64,000 nt of DNA. Origin: Hymenobacter montanus. GTDB lineage: Bacteria; Bacteroidota; Bacteroidia; Cytophagales; Hymenobacteraceae. This document shows positions 7,216-16,319 of this stretch, in pieces. The stretch is from assembly GCF_014699115.1 (NCBI RefSeq), contig NZ_JACXAD010000017.1, forward strand, positions 1 through 64,000. Reading direction: 5' to 3'. Below the pieces are notes generated by a model. The model ran no database searches. It was not told the origin of the DNA and saw only the letters and a list, made by a program, of their open reading frames with translations. Within the stretch, counting starts at the first letter, position 1. Every line of letters starts with the position of its first letter. The position numbers were made by a program, and so were the translations under genes.

Positions 7216-8787
7216 ATGAACTCAGCACTCGAAACTACCCAGCTCAAGGATATCGTGGCCCACGCCAAGGAATACGGCTTTGTATTCCAGTCATCGGAAA
7301 TCTACGACGGCCTGGCCGCCGTGTACGACTACGGCCCCAACGGCGTGGAATTGAAAAATAACCTGAAGCGCCTGTGGTGGGAGACTATGACCCAGCTGCA
7401 CCACGACGTCGTGGGCATCGACGCGGCCATTTTTATGGCGCCCCAGACCTGGGAGGCCAGCGGCCACGTCGCAGGCTTCAACGACCCATTGATTGATAAC
7501 CTCGACAGCAAAAAGCGCTACCGGGCCGACGTGCTTGTTGAGGAGAAAATTGTCGCGCTTCAAAAGGAGATTGAGGGTTTGAAGTTCAAGCAAAGCATAC
7601 CTAATTCCATTCCTGATGGAACTTGGAATTCGTACGAAGACAGAATTTCTGAGGCAGAAAATATGATTGGTCTTCTGACTACTGCTTTGCAAATAGGAAC
7701 ACCTCACTCTCTCAGTAATGCTATAAAGCAAGCAAATATATCTGAGCCTGGTACAGGCTCTACTAACTGGACTGAAGCTCGTCAATTCAATTTGATGTAT
7801 TCTACACAGGGTTCAGCGATAGACGCTGACGCGCCGCCGGTGTACCTGCGCCCCGAAACGGCCCAGGGCATCTTCGTGAACTTCCTGAACGTGCAGAAGT
7901 CGGCCCGCATGAAGATTCCCTTCGGCATTGCCCAAATCGGTAAGGCTTTCCGCAACGAGATTGTGGCCCGGCAGTTCATCTTCCGCATGCGAGAGTTCGA
8001 GCAGATGGAGATGCAGTTCTTCGTGCGCCCCGGCACCGAAGGCGAGTGGTACGACACCTGGAAGGCCGCCCGCCGCCGCTTCCACGAAGCCCTGGGCCTG
8101 CCGGCCGACAAGCTGCGCTTCCACGACCACGACAAGCTGGCCCACTACGCCAAAGCGGCCGTCGACATCGAGTACGAGTTCCCCTTCGGCTTCAAGGAAA
8201 TCGAAGGTATTCACTCCCGCTCCGACTTCGACCTGGCCCAGCACCAGCACCTGAGCCGTAAAAAGCAGCAGTACTTCGACAACGACGTGGACCCGGCCAC
8301 CGGCAAGCCCTACGGCAACTACGTGCCTTACGTAGTGGAAACCTCCGTCGGCGCCGACCGCCTGTTTCTGGCCACCCTTTGCCAGGCTTTCGCCGAAGAA
8401 ACCATCACGGAAGGGGAGGGCGAGGCCCAGCAAACCAAGACGCGCACCGTGCTGCGCCTGCACCCGGCCCTGGCTCCGGTGAAAGCCGCCATTTTCCCGC
8501 TGGTGCGTAAAGATGGCCTGCCCGAGAAAGCCCAGGCTATTTTCGACGACCTGCGCTTCGACTTCCGCCTGGTGCTGGAGGAGCGCGACGCCATCGGCAA
8601 GCGCTACACCCGCCAGGACCTCATCGGTACGCCCTTCTGCATCGCCGTCGACCACCAGACCCTGGAGGACGACACGGTGACAGTGCGGGACCGCGACTCG
8701 CGCGAGCAGGTTCGAATGCCCATCGCCGAGCTGCGCCGCTACATCAGCGAGGCCGTAAGCTTCCGCCGGATTTTTGAGAAGCTGTAG
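7216..8787 (+). CDS. glyS: Glycine--tRNA ligase (dimeric type)
   Basis: This class II synthetase charges tRNA-Gly with glycine. The 523-residue product has motif 1 region YGPNGVELKNNLKRLWW, YLRPETAQGIFVNFLNV, motif 2 (FRNEIVARQFIFRMREFEQMEM near residues 245-265) and the motif 3 area VVETSVGADRLFLATL, followed by the anticodon-binding domain. The ATG at 7216 is preferred over the GTG at 7210 because the latter overlaps the promoter element. Residues ~109-208, between motifs 1 and 2, are encoded by visibly AT-richer DNA with different codon use, and the usual CP.CG-like motif before NWTEARQFNLMY is absent. A terminator follows at 8849. Confidence 0.95.
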   Translation: MNSALETTQLKDIVAHAKEYGFVFQSSEIYDGLAAVYDYGPNGVELKNNLKRLWWETMTQLHHDVVGIDAAIFMAPQTWEASGHVAGFNDPLIDNLDSKKRYRADVLVEEKIVALQKEIEGLKFKQSIPNSIPDGTWNSYEDRISEAENMIGLLTTALQIGTPHSLSNAIKQANISEPGTGSTNWTEARQFNLMYSTQGSAIDADAPPVYLRPETAQGIFVNFLNVQKSARMKIPFGIAQIGKAFRNEIVARQFIFRMREFEQMEMQFFVRPGTEGEWYDTWKAARRRFHEALGLPADKLRFHDHDKLAHYAKAAVDIEYEFPFGFKEIEGIHSRSDFDLAQHQHLSRKKQQYFDNDVDPATGKPYGNYVPYVVETSVGADRLFLATLCQAFAEETITEGEGEAQQTKTRTVLRLHPALAPVKAAIFPLVRKDGLPEKAQAIFDDLRFDFRLVLEERDAIGKRYTRQDLIGTPFCIAVDHQTLEDDTVTVRDRDSREQVRMPIAELRRYISEAVSFRRIFEKL

Positions 8788-8790
8788 TAA

Positions 8791-8811
8791 CGCGGACTCG
8801 CAGAGTCCGCG
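8791..8811. repeat. Short palindromic repeat (CGCGGACTC hairpin)
   Basis: CGCGGACTC and its complement GAGTCCGCG are separated by three bases, starting three bases after the glyS stop. There is no T tract, so it is more likely a small dispersed palindrome or an mRNA-stabilising hairpin than a terminator by itself. Confidence 0.7.
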
Positions 8812-8848
8812 CGTGGTTCGGTCAGTTCGTTCTACGCCTACGGTTGGC

Positions 8849-8883
8849 AAGCCCCGACTTTTCCGAAAGTTGGGGCTTTTTGC
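8849..8883 (+). terminator. Intrinsic terminator of glyS
   Basis: A 13-base-pair stem (AAGCCCCGACTTT paired with AAAGTTGGGGCTT, one G-T pair) with a TCCG loop is followed by T residues. It separates glyS from the exporter gene at 9019. Confidence 0.85.
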
Positions 8884-9018
8884 TGTGAATAACACTCCCA
8901 AAAAACCATGCTTCAGGGGGGTGGAAGCGACCGATTTATGCCTGGCACCGCTAGACGCCGGCTGATTAGAAAATATAGCCGCCTCCCCCTTGCGTAACTT
9001 CGCCTTTTTATATGACTT

Positions 9019-11454
9019 ATGTGGGCTAATCTCGCGCTATTCATTATTCGGTTCCGCCGTTCGCTGGTCGCGGTGCTGGCCCTTATCACTGTGTTCATGG
9101 CCTGGAAAGCCAAGGATGTGGAGATGACCTACGACTTTGCCCAGGTGGTGAGCCCGCAAGACCCGGACATGGTCTATTTTCAGCAATTCAAAAAACAGTT
9201 TGGCGAAGACGCTAACGTGTTGGTGCTGGGCCTGCAAGACAGTGCCGTGTACCAGTTGGGCAACTTCAACGAACTGCGCAGCCTGACCGATACCCTGGCC
9301 AGAATGGAAGGGGTGAACGGCGTACTGAGCGTGACCAAGCTGCTGGCTATTCGCAAAGACACCGCTACCAACCAGTTTCGGGCCACGCCCATTTTCAAGA
9401 CTTTTCCGCGTACCCAGGCCGAGCTGGACAGCCTGATGCGCGAGGTAAACCGGGTGGAGTTCTACAAAGGGCAGCTCATCAGCCCGACCACCGGGGCCAC
9501 GCTGCTGGCCCTGACCCTGGACGCCAAGTACCTCAACTCGTCGCGCCGCCAGGCCGTGATGAAGAATATTTTAGGCTTTGCCCGGGTCTTCGAGCAGAAG
9601 ACCAACATCCGCCTGCACTACGCGGGCCTGCCCTACGTGCGCTACACCATGACCAGCAAGGTGGGCTCGGAGATGACCTTCTTCACCATCCTGGCCCTGG
9701 TGGTGACCGGGATTACGCTGCTGGCGTTCTTCCGGACTTGGGCCGCGGTGGTGTTTCCGCTGCTGGTGGTCGGCGTCACGGCGGTGTGGGCCATCGGGTC
9801 CATCGTGCTGCTGGGCTACAAGATCAACCTGCTCACCGGGCTGATTCCGAGCTTAATCATCGTTATCGGCATTCCGAACTGCACCTATCTGCTCTCGCGC
9901 TACCACTACGACTACCGCAAATCGGGCAACCAGATGCTGGCCATGACCCGGGTGATCCGGAAAATCGGCCTCGTGACGCTGATGAACAACACGACCACGG
10001 CGGTGGGCTTTTTCGTGTTTTGTTTCACCGACATTGCCATCCTGTTTCAATTCGGGCTGGTCGCCACCGTCAACATTTTCGTGGCCTTTGTCATCAGCTT
10101 CCTGCTGATTCCGGCGGTATTTACCTACCTGCCGCCGCCCACGCCCAAGCAGTTGGAGCACCTCGATGCGACCCCGCTCACCAAGCTGCTGGAGTTCTTC
10201 GACCACCTGGTGATGGACCGCCGCCCCACGGTGTACGTGGTGGCGCTGGGGCTGGTGCTGGGGGCGGCCGTGGGCATTCGGCGCATCGAATCGGTGTCGT
10301 TCATGGTGGATGACCTACCCAAGAACAGCTCCGTAAACTCCGACCTGACCTTTTTTGAGCGCCACTTCAATGGGGTGATGCCGCTCGAATTCGTGGTCGA
10401 CACCCACAAGCCGCGCGGCTTGCTCAAGCTCAAAAACCTGGAAAAAATCAACCAGTTCGAGAACTACCTGCGCACGCAGCCCGAGGTCACGTCGCCCATC
10501 AGCATCGTTGCTTTTCTGAAGGCCACCACCCAAGCATATTACAACGGCGACCCCCAATTCTACCGCCTGCCCGATAATACCGAGAAGAACTTCATTCTCA
10601 GCAGCCTGGCCAATTCCAAAGGCACGGGCGCGGGCATGGACAGCAAGCTGCTCCGCTCCTTCGTCGACAGCACCGGGCAGCGGGCCCGCATCAGCCTGAA
10701 GATTGCCGACATCGGCTCGCGCAACCTCGACACGCTGATGAACAACAAAATCCTGCCCGAGATGCACCGCATCTTCAACGGTACGGGCATGGATGTGCGG
10801 CCCACCGGTACCACCATCCTGTTCACCAAAGGCAACGAATACATCATCAATACGCTGCGCGACAGCCTGTTTCTGGCCTTCGGCCTGGTGGGCCTGGTGG
10901 TTTTGATTCTGTTTCGCTCGGCCCGCACGGTGCTGTTTGCCCTGATTCCCAACGCGGTGACCTTGATTCTTACGGCCGGCATCATGGGGTATTTCAACCT
11001 GCCGCTCAAGCCCGGCACGGCCTTGATTTTCGTTATCGCCCTGGGTATTGACGGGGATAATTCCATTCACCTGCTCGCTAAGTTCCGGCAGGAAATGGCC
11101 CTGAATGGCCACCGGGTGCGCGAAGCCGTATCGGTAACGCTGAGCGAAGCGGGCACCAGCATGATTTACACCAGCATCGTGCTGTTGGTGGGCTTCAGCA
11201 TCTTTGCCTTCAGCGAGTTTGGCGGCACCAAAGCGCTGGGCCTGCTGATGTCGGCTTCGCTGCTGATTACGAATTTTTCCAACCTGATTTTGTTGCCCTG
11301 CCTGTTGGTCACCTTCGAGCACGGCAAGGGCAACCTGATCCACAACAAAGCACTGGTGCGGCACTACGACGAGTCGTATCACGAGGAAGACGACGATTTG
11401 GAGCTAAACCTGGATAAAATGACCGTGAAGACCCGGGGCGGCTTAAGAAGCTAA
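9019..11454 (+). CDS. RND superfamily exporter (MMPL/HAE3-like)
   Basis: This 811-residue inner-membrane protein has the two-fold RND layout: a first helix at residues 12-30, a large periplasmic loop, a six-helix block (about 215-370, including LTGLIPSLIIVIGIPNCTYLLSRY), a second periplasmic loop, and a second block (about 610-780, with LGIDGDNSIHLLAKFRQEM and GTSMIYTSIVLLVGFSIF). The GIDGDNSIH segment carries the acidic residue equivalent to the proton-relay position of MMPL/HAE3 transporters. The substrate is unknown; relatives move lipids or hydrophobic compounds. It has no adaptor or outer-membrane partner next to it. The ATG at 9019 is used because an upstream ATG at 9012 runs into a stop. 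Confidence 0.85.
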   Translation: MWANLALFIIRFRRSLVAVLALITVFMAWKAKDVEMTYDFAQVVSPQDPDMVYFQQFKKQFGEDANVLVLGLQDSAVYQLGNFNELRSLTDTLARMEGVNGVLSVTKLLAIRKDTATNQFRATPIFKTFPRTQAELDSLMREVNRVEFYKGQLISPTTGATLLALTLDAKYLNSSRRQAVMKNILGFARVFEQKTNIRLHYAGLPYVRYTMTSKVGSEMTFFTILALVVTGITLLAFFRTWAAVVFPLLVVGVTAVWAIGSIVLLGYKINLLTGLIPSLIIVIGIPNCTYLLSRYHYDYRKSGNQMLAMTRVIRKIGLVTLMNNTTTAVGFFVFCFTDIAILFQFGLVATVNIFVAFVISFLLIPAVFTYLPPPTPKQLEHLDATPLTKLLEFFDHLVMDRRPTVYVVALGLVLGAAVGIRRIESVSFMVDDLPKNSSVNSDLTFFERHFNGVMPLEFVVDTHKPRGLLKLKNLEKINQFENYLRTQPEVTSPISIVAFLKATTQAYYNGDPQFYRLPDNTEKNFILSSLANSKGTGAGMDSKLLRSFVDSTGQRARISLKIADIGSRNLDTLMNNKILPEMHRIFNGTGMDVRPTGTTILFTKGNEYIINTLRDSLFLAFGLVGLVVLILFRSARTVLFALIPNAVTLILTAGIMGYFNLPLKPGTALIFVIALGIDGDNSIHLLAKFRQEMALNGHRVREAVSVTLSEAGTSMIYTSIVLLVGFSIFAFSEFGGTKALGLLMSASLLITNFSNLILLPCLLVTFEHGKGNLIHNKALVRHYDESYHEEDDDLELNLDKMTVKTRGGLRS

Positions 11455-11619
11455 AGCTGGGTGCGGTTAAAAGAAGAATGTCATGCCGAGCGCAGCACCT
11501 GGCCCGCTTTTTTGCAACAGCAGTAATCACTGTTGCTGGCAAGCTGCTTGGCTAGGCCGAGTGTAGGTTCGCTGCCTTCTGCATGAAGGTCAATAGATAA
11601 AGAGTTGAAAGAGCAAAAA

Positions 11620-14600
11620 ATGAAATACCCCGAATACAAGCAGCCGCTCAATTATGGCCAGGTGGGCGAAGAAATCCTCGCCTGGTGGAAGGAGCACGGC
11701 ATCTTTGAGAAGAGCGTGAGCAGCCGCGAGGGCCAGCCCACGTTCGTGTTTTACGAAGGACCACCCTCCGCCAACGGCGCCCCCGGCATCCACCACGTGA
11801 TGGCCCGCACGGTGAAGGACATCTTCTGCCGCTATCAGACCCTGCTGGGTAAGCAAGTGCCCCGCAAAGGCGGCTGGGACACCCACGGGCTGCCCATCGA
11901 GCTGCAGGTGGAAAAGGAGCTGGGCATCACCAAGGAGGACATCGGCAAGAAAATCAGCGTGGAGGAGTACAACCAGCGCTGCCGCGAAACCGTCATGCGG
12001 TTCAAGGCGCAGTGGGACGACCTGACCGAGAAAATGGGCTACTGGGTCGACCTCAACGACCCTTACGTGACCTTCGAGCCGGAGTACATCGAAAGCTGCT
12101 GGGCGCTGCTCAAGAAGCTGTACGATAAGGGCTTGCTCTACAAGGGCTACACCATCCAGCCTTACTCGCCGGCCGCCGGCACCGGCCTCAGCTCGCACGA
12201 GCTAAACCAGCCCGGCACCTACCGCGACGTGAAGGATACGACCGTGGTGGCACAATTCAAGGTGAAGCGGGACGAGAAGTCGGAGAAGTTGTTTTCACTA
12301 GCTGGCGATGACGCCAAAGTGTCCATCTTGGCCTGGACGACTACGCCTTGGACTTTGCCAGCTAATACCGGCTTGGCAGTGGGGAATAATATCGATTATG
12401 CCTTATTAGCAACTGAAAATCAGTACACGCATGAAAAGGTTGTTGTTGTTGCTGCCAAGGCCCTAGTTGATAAATTAATTAATGTACCGAACGTTGGAGC
12501 CCTTGTAAAGCAGTTCGAAAAGGACCCGCTTGTTTTGGACCCAGTGAAACAAGCTATGGCTACTGTTGAAGCCATCAGACCTAAGATCTTAGCTGAATTC
12601 AAAGGCAGAGATTTGGTTGGCATCAACTATGAGCGCCTGTTCGGCACTAAAGAAGGCTTCCCCGCTTTCGAGGGCGAAGAAAAAGCCTTCCGGGTCATCC
12701 CCGGCGACTTCGTGACCACCGACGACGGAACCGGTATCGTCCACATCTCCCCCACGTTCGGCGCTGATGACTTCCGCGTGGCCCAGCAGAACGACATTCC
12801 CGCGCTGCTCGTGCCCGACGCCGAAGGCAAGCTCGGCCCTATCGTGGACCGGACGGGCCGCTACGTGCCCCAGATGGGCGAGTTCGGGGGCCGCTGGGTG
12901 AAGAACTACGACGGCCACGACCAGTCCGGCGCCGACTACAAGACGTTGGATGAGGACATCGTCATCAAGATGAAGCGCGAGGGCACGGCCTTCAAAGTGG
13001 AGAAGTACGAGCACACCTACCCGCACTGCTGGCGCACCGACAAGCCCGTGCTCTACTATCCGCTCGACTCCTGGTTCATCAAAACCACGGCGGTAAAGGA
13101 CCGGCTCATCGAGCTCAACCAAACCATCAACTGGAAGCCCGAGAGCACCGGCGCCGGCCGCTTCGGCAACTGGCTCGAAAACCTGGTGGACTGGAACCTC
13201 AGCCGCTCGCGCTACTGGGGCACGCCCCTGCCCATCTGGCGCACCCAGGACGGGACGGAGGAAATCTGCATCGGCAGCATCGCCGAACTGAGCGCCGAGA
13301 TTGATAAGGCCGTGGCGGCAGAGGTCATGACAACCGCCGCTTTGCGGCAGTCAGCCGTGCGCGAGCTAGCCGATGTGGGCTACCGGGTATATTTTGACAC
13401 GACCGATGGCGGGAAGTACGAGGGCTGGTTCGAGCTCGGAACGGCCGCGAACGACGGAACGGTTAGCTTTCAACACGCTGGCCCAATAGGCGACACATCC
13501 CAATTGCACATAGCCTCGATTGATTGGGCCACGCTGCGCTATAATGTGCAGGCGGACCCAAGCGATTCCGACTCGTATCAGCCAGTGCCGCTTGCCTTGG
13601 GTGTGGACCTCCACCGCCCCTACGTTGACGACATCTTCCTGGTCTCGCCCTCAGGCCAACCCATGTACCGCGAGCCCGACCTCATCGACGTGTGGTTCGA
13701 TAGCGGCGCCATGCCTTACGCGCAGTGGCATTACCCCCTCGAAAACGACGCGACATTCCGGAAGAACTTCCCCGCCGACTTCATTGCCGAAGGCGTGGAC
13801 CAGACCCGCGGCTGGTTCTTTACCCTGCACGCGCTGGCCGTGATGCTGGAAGACTCCGTGGCCTTTAAAAACGTCATCGCCAACGGCCTGGTGCTGGCCA
13901 AGGACGGCCAGAAGATGAGCAAGCGCCTGGGCAACGCCGTCGACCCGTTTGCCACCATCCAGCAGTTCGGACCCGATGCTACCCGCTGGTACCTCATCGC
14001 CAACGCGCCACCGTGGGACAACCTCCGGTTTGACCCGGCGGGCATAACCGAGGTGCAGCGCCGCTTCTTCGGCACGCTGTTCAATACCTACTCGTTCTAT
14101 GCGCTTTACGCCAACCTCGACGATTTCCAGGCCCGCGAATTCGAGCGCGTGCCCCTGGCTGAGCTGAGCGAGCTGGACCGTTGGATTCTGAGCAAGCTGC
14201 AGTCGCTGATTGTGGAAGTGCGCGCCCACCTCGACGGCTACGACCCCACGAAGGCTGCCCGCGCCATCCAGGATTTCGTAACCGACCAGCTTTCGAACTG
14301 GTACGTACGCCTCTCCCGCCGCCGTTTCTGGAAAGGCGAGCTGACAACTGACAAGCGCGCCGCGTTTGAGACGCTGCAGGAATGCTTAGTGGTAGTAGCC
14401 CAGCTGATGTCGCCTATCGCGCCATTCTTCGGCGAGTGGCTGTACCGGAACATGACGGCGCAGGTGGTAACCTCACCCCCTGACCCCCTCTCCCCAGGAG
14501 AGGGGACACCGGATATGCAACAGGTGCAAAACTTCACGGCTGGCTCCCCGCTCCTGGGGCTTCGTGCATCAAGCGAATCGGGCGCCGGGGGTGAGGTTCC

Positions 14601-15411
14601 GCCGGTGGCCTCGGTGCACCTGACCCTGCTAGTGGAAGCTGACTCCGCCCGCATCGACCCGCGGCTGGAGGAGCGAATGGAGCTGGCTCAGCGCATCAGC
14701 TCGCTGGCGCATTCGCTGCGCAAGAAGTCGGTGCTGAAAGTGCGCCAACCCCTGCAGCGTATCCTGGTGCCGGTACTCAACGACACGACCAAAGAGCAGG
14801 TCGGCCTCGTGGAGGACCTGATTTGCGCCGAGATCAACGTGAAACACATTGAATTCCTGGATGATGAGAGTGGCGTGCTGGTGAAGTCGGTGAAGCCCAA
14901 TTTCAAGCGCCTCGGCCAGCAGTACGGCCCGCGCCTGAAGGCGGTGGGGGCCCGGATTCAGCAGATGACGGCGGCCGAAATCAGTCAGCTGGAGAAGGAG
15001 GGAAGCCTCGCCGTACTTGTGGAAGGCCAACCCATCATGCTGGCTCCCGACGACGTAGAAATCCGCACCGACGACCTGCCCGGCTGGCTGGTGGCTACCG
15101 ACGGCCCCCTGACCGTGGCCCTCGACGTAACCCTGACCGATGAGCTGCGCCAGGAAGGCCTGGCCCGCGAGCTGGTGAACCGCCTTCAGAACCTGCGCAA
15201 AGAATCGGGCCTGGAGGTACAGGACAAAATCCGCGTCACGCTGGCCGACCAGCAGCCCGAGCTAGCAGCGGCTGTGGCCACCTTCGGCGACTACATCCGG
15301 ACCGAGACGCAGGCCCTGGCCCTCACTTTTGCGGCGGAGGTAAACGGCGGTTCGGTGCTGGAGTTTGACGACTACTCCGTGCCGGTGCATTTAGAGGTCG
15401 CAACTGCTTAA
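11620..15411 (+). CDS. ileS: Isoleucine--tRNA ligase, with unusual insertions
   Basis: This class I synthetase charges tRNA-Ile. Recognisable parts are the HIGH-region motif PPSANGAPGIHHVMARTVKD (near residue 50), the CP1 editing domain, DVWFDSGAMPYAQWHYP, the KMSKR loop (GQKMSKRLGNAVDPF) and the anticodon-binding C-terminus. At 1263 residues it is over 100 longer than usual. Two insertions explain this: about 70 extra residues between GSIAELSAEIDKAVA and LHRPYVDDIFLVS (DNA ~13320-13600), and about 43 residues encoded by a 130-bp palindromic repeat at 14469-14598. Part of the editing domain (12290-12640) is AT-rich relative to the rest. ATG 11620 gives the normal MKYPEYKQPLNYGQ start; a TTG at 11605 is an alternative. 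Confidence 0.95.
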   Translation: MKYPEYKQPLNYGQVGEEILAWWKEHGIFEKSVSSREGQPTFVFYEGPPSANGAPGIHHVMARTVKDIFCRYQTLLGKQVPRKGGWDTHGLPIELQVEKELGITKEDIGKKISVEEYNQRCRETVMRFKAQWDDLTEKMGYWVDLNDPYVTFEPEYIESCWALLKKLYDKGLLYKGYTIQPYSPAAGTGLSSHELNQPGTYRDVKDTTVVAQFKVKRDEKSEKLFSLAGDDAKVSILAWTTTPWTLPANTGLAVGNNIDYALLATENQYTHEKVVVVAAKALVDKLINVPNVGALVKQFEKDPLVLDPVKQAMATVEAIRPKILAEFKGRDLVGINYERLFGTKEGFPAFEGEEKAFRVIPGDFVTTDDGTGIVHISPTFGADDFRVAQQNDIPALLVPDAEGKLGPIVDRTGRYVPQMGEFGGRWVKNYDGHDQSGADYKTLDEDIVIKMKREGTAFKVEKYEHTYPHCWRTDKPVLYYPLDSWFIKTTAVKDRLIELNQTINWKPESTGAGRFGNWLENLVDWNLSRSRYWGTPLPIWRTQDGTEEICIGSIAELSAEIDKAVAAEVMTTAALRQSAVRELADVGYRVYFDTTDGGKYEGWFELGTAANDGTVSFQHAGPIGDTSQLHIASIDWATLRYNVQADPSDSDSYQPVPLALGVDLHRPYVDDIFLVSPSGQPMYREPDLIDVWFDSGAMPYAQWHYPLENDATFRKNFPADFIAEGVDQTRGWFFTLHALAVMLEDSVAFKNVIANGLVLAKDGQKMSKRLGNAVDPFATIQQFGPDATRWYLIANAPPWDNLRFDPAGITEVQRRFFGTLFNTYSFYALYANLDDFQAREFERVPLAELSELDRWILSKLQSLIVEVRAHLDGYDPTKAARAIQDFVTDQLSNWYVRLSRRRFWKGELTTDKRAAFETLQECLVVVAQLMSPIAPFFGEWLYRNMTAQVVTSPPDPLSPGEGTPDMQQVQNFTAGSPLLGLRASSESGAGGEVPPVASVHLTLLVEADSARIDPRLEERMELAQRISSLAHSLRKKSVLKVRQPLQRILVPVLNDTTKEQVGLVEDLICAEINVKHIEFLDDESGVLVKSVKPNFKRLGQQYGPRLKAVGARIQQMTAAEISQLEKEGSLAVLVEGQPIMLAPDDVEIRTDDLPGWLVATDGPLTVALDVTLTDELRQEGLARELVNRLQNLRKESGLEVQDKIRVTLADQQPELAAAVATFGDYIRTETQALALTFAAEVNGGSVLEFDDYSVPVHLEVATA
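14469..14598. repeat. Palindromic mobile-type repeat inserted in frame in ileS
   Basis: A 130-bp segment is bounded by perfect 12-bp inverted repeats (AACCTCACCCCC at 14469-14480, its complement at 14587-14598) and contains an inner hairpin (CCCCTCTCC ... GGAGAGGGG). It encodes a low-complexity P/S/G-rich stretch inside ileS without breaking the frame. A shorter member of the same family lies in the ABC ATPase gene at 18075-18121. Such CCTCACCCCC elements normally occur between genes. Confidence 0.75.
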
Positions 15412-15420
15412 TTATGAGTG

Positions 15421-15450
15421 ACTCGCCAAGGATTCAACCCCTTGGCGAGT
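15421..15450. terminator. Hairpin after ileS, possible terminator
   Basis: A perfect 11-base-pair stem (ACTCGCCAAGG / CCTTGGCGAGT) with an eight-base loop begins ten bases after the ileS stop. There is no T tract, so termination is uncertain; it may alternatively protect the 3' end of the message. Confidence 0.55.
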
Positions 15451-15578
15451 TCTACGCCGCACAAACGGCCGGTAAGCTCGTCTTTGGTGGTTTAAAACCC
15501 CAGAAAAACAGTTATAAGAAGTACAAAACTGCGGTAATAAACCAGGCCGCTGCTATTGCCACTTTTGGCTCCGCCTGC

Positions 15579-16247
15579 ATGCATCCAACCCTCACTACCC
15601 GTCAGCAATCCGTCGTTAAATTCTTCCTGCTGGCCTTGCTCATTATTGGCCTCGACCAGCTCTCGAAGTGGGCGGTGCATACCTACATGCAGCCCGGCAT
15701 GGTGGGAGAAATTCCGCTGCTGGGCCACTGGGCCAAGCTGCACTACACGCTGAACCCGGGCATGGCTTTCGGGGCCGAGCTGCCGGCCCCTTACGGCAAG
15801 CTGGTGCTCACTGCTTTTCGTCTTTTAGCGGTATTTGGCCTGAGCTATTACATTGTTCGCCTCTGCCGCCAACGGGCCGCTGGTGGCTACATTGCCTGCC
15901 TGGCCTTGATTTTGGGGGGCGCAGTGGGCAACCTGATTGACTCGGTGTTCTACGGCATTATTTACGGCAACGCACCTTTCGGCTCGCCCACGCGCTGGTT
16001 CTACGGCCAGGTTATCGATATGCTTTACGTGGACATCTACGAAGGCTTTTTGCCCCAGAACTGGCCCTTGGTAGGGGGGAAGTACGTGTCGCTTTGGCCT
16101 ATCTTTAACATCGCTGATTCTTCTATTTTCATCGGCGTCGCCCTTATTCTGCTTAATCAAGGCCGCTTTTTTAATCATAAGGAGCAAGTACCGGCTGCTA
16201 CCAGCCCCAGCCCTGCTTCGGAGACTGAGGCCCCGGCCGTTCTATAG
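15579..16247 (+). CDS. lspA: Lipoprotein signal peptidase, copy 1
   Basis: This inner-membrane aspartyl peptidase (signal peptidase II) cleaves prolipoprotein signal peptides before the lipidated cysteine. The 222-residue product has four hydrophobic helices, with the catalytic-aspartate motifs GGAVGNLIDSVFYG and FNIADSSIFIGV, and the conserved QLSKWAV and LNPGMAFG segments. The ATG at 15579 is chosen because the neighbour copy begins at the equivalent MHP and the upstream open frame has no family similarity. The extra residues between the helices and the long tail are typical of Bacteroidetes LspA. A second copy follows 72 bases downstream. Confidence 0.93.
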   Translation: MHPTLTTRQQSVVKFFLLALLIIGLDQLSKWAVHTYMQPGMVGEIPLLGHWAKLHYTLNPGMAFGAELPAPYGKLVLTAFRLLAVFGLSYYIVRLCRQRAAGGYIACLALILGGAVGNLIDSVFYGIIYGNAPFGSPTRWFYGQVIDMLYVDIYEGFLPQNWPLVGGKYVSLWPIFNIADSSIFIGVALILLNQGRFFNHKEQVPAATSPSPASETEAPAVL

Positions 16248-16319
16248 CCGGCTTTCTGTTCTGAAGGCTGAGCGGTTCTGTCTCGTTTGCTCTCTCTGCC
16301 CGTAGGCACATTCTCATCT

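Noticed and set aside
9012..9026. Alternative start for the RND exporter at 9012
   Set aside because: The ATG at 9012 reads MTYVG and then a stop; the correct start is the ATG at 9019.
15414..15578. N-terminal extension of the first lspA gene
   Set aside because: The frame is open, but it includes the hairpin after ileS and lacks similarity to the second copy, which begins at the equivalent MHP.
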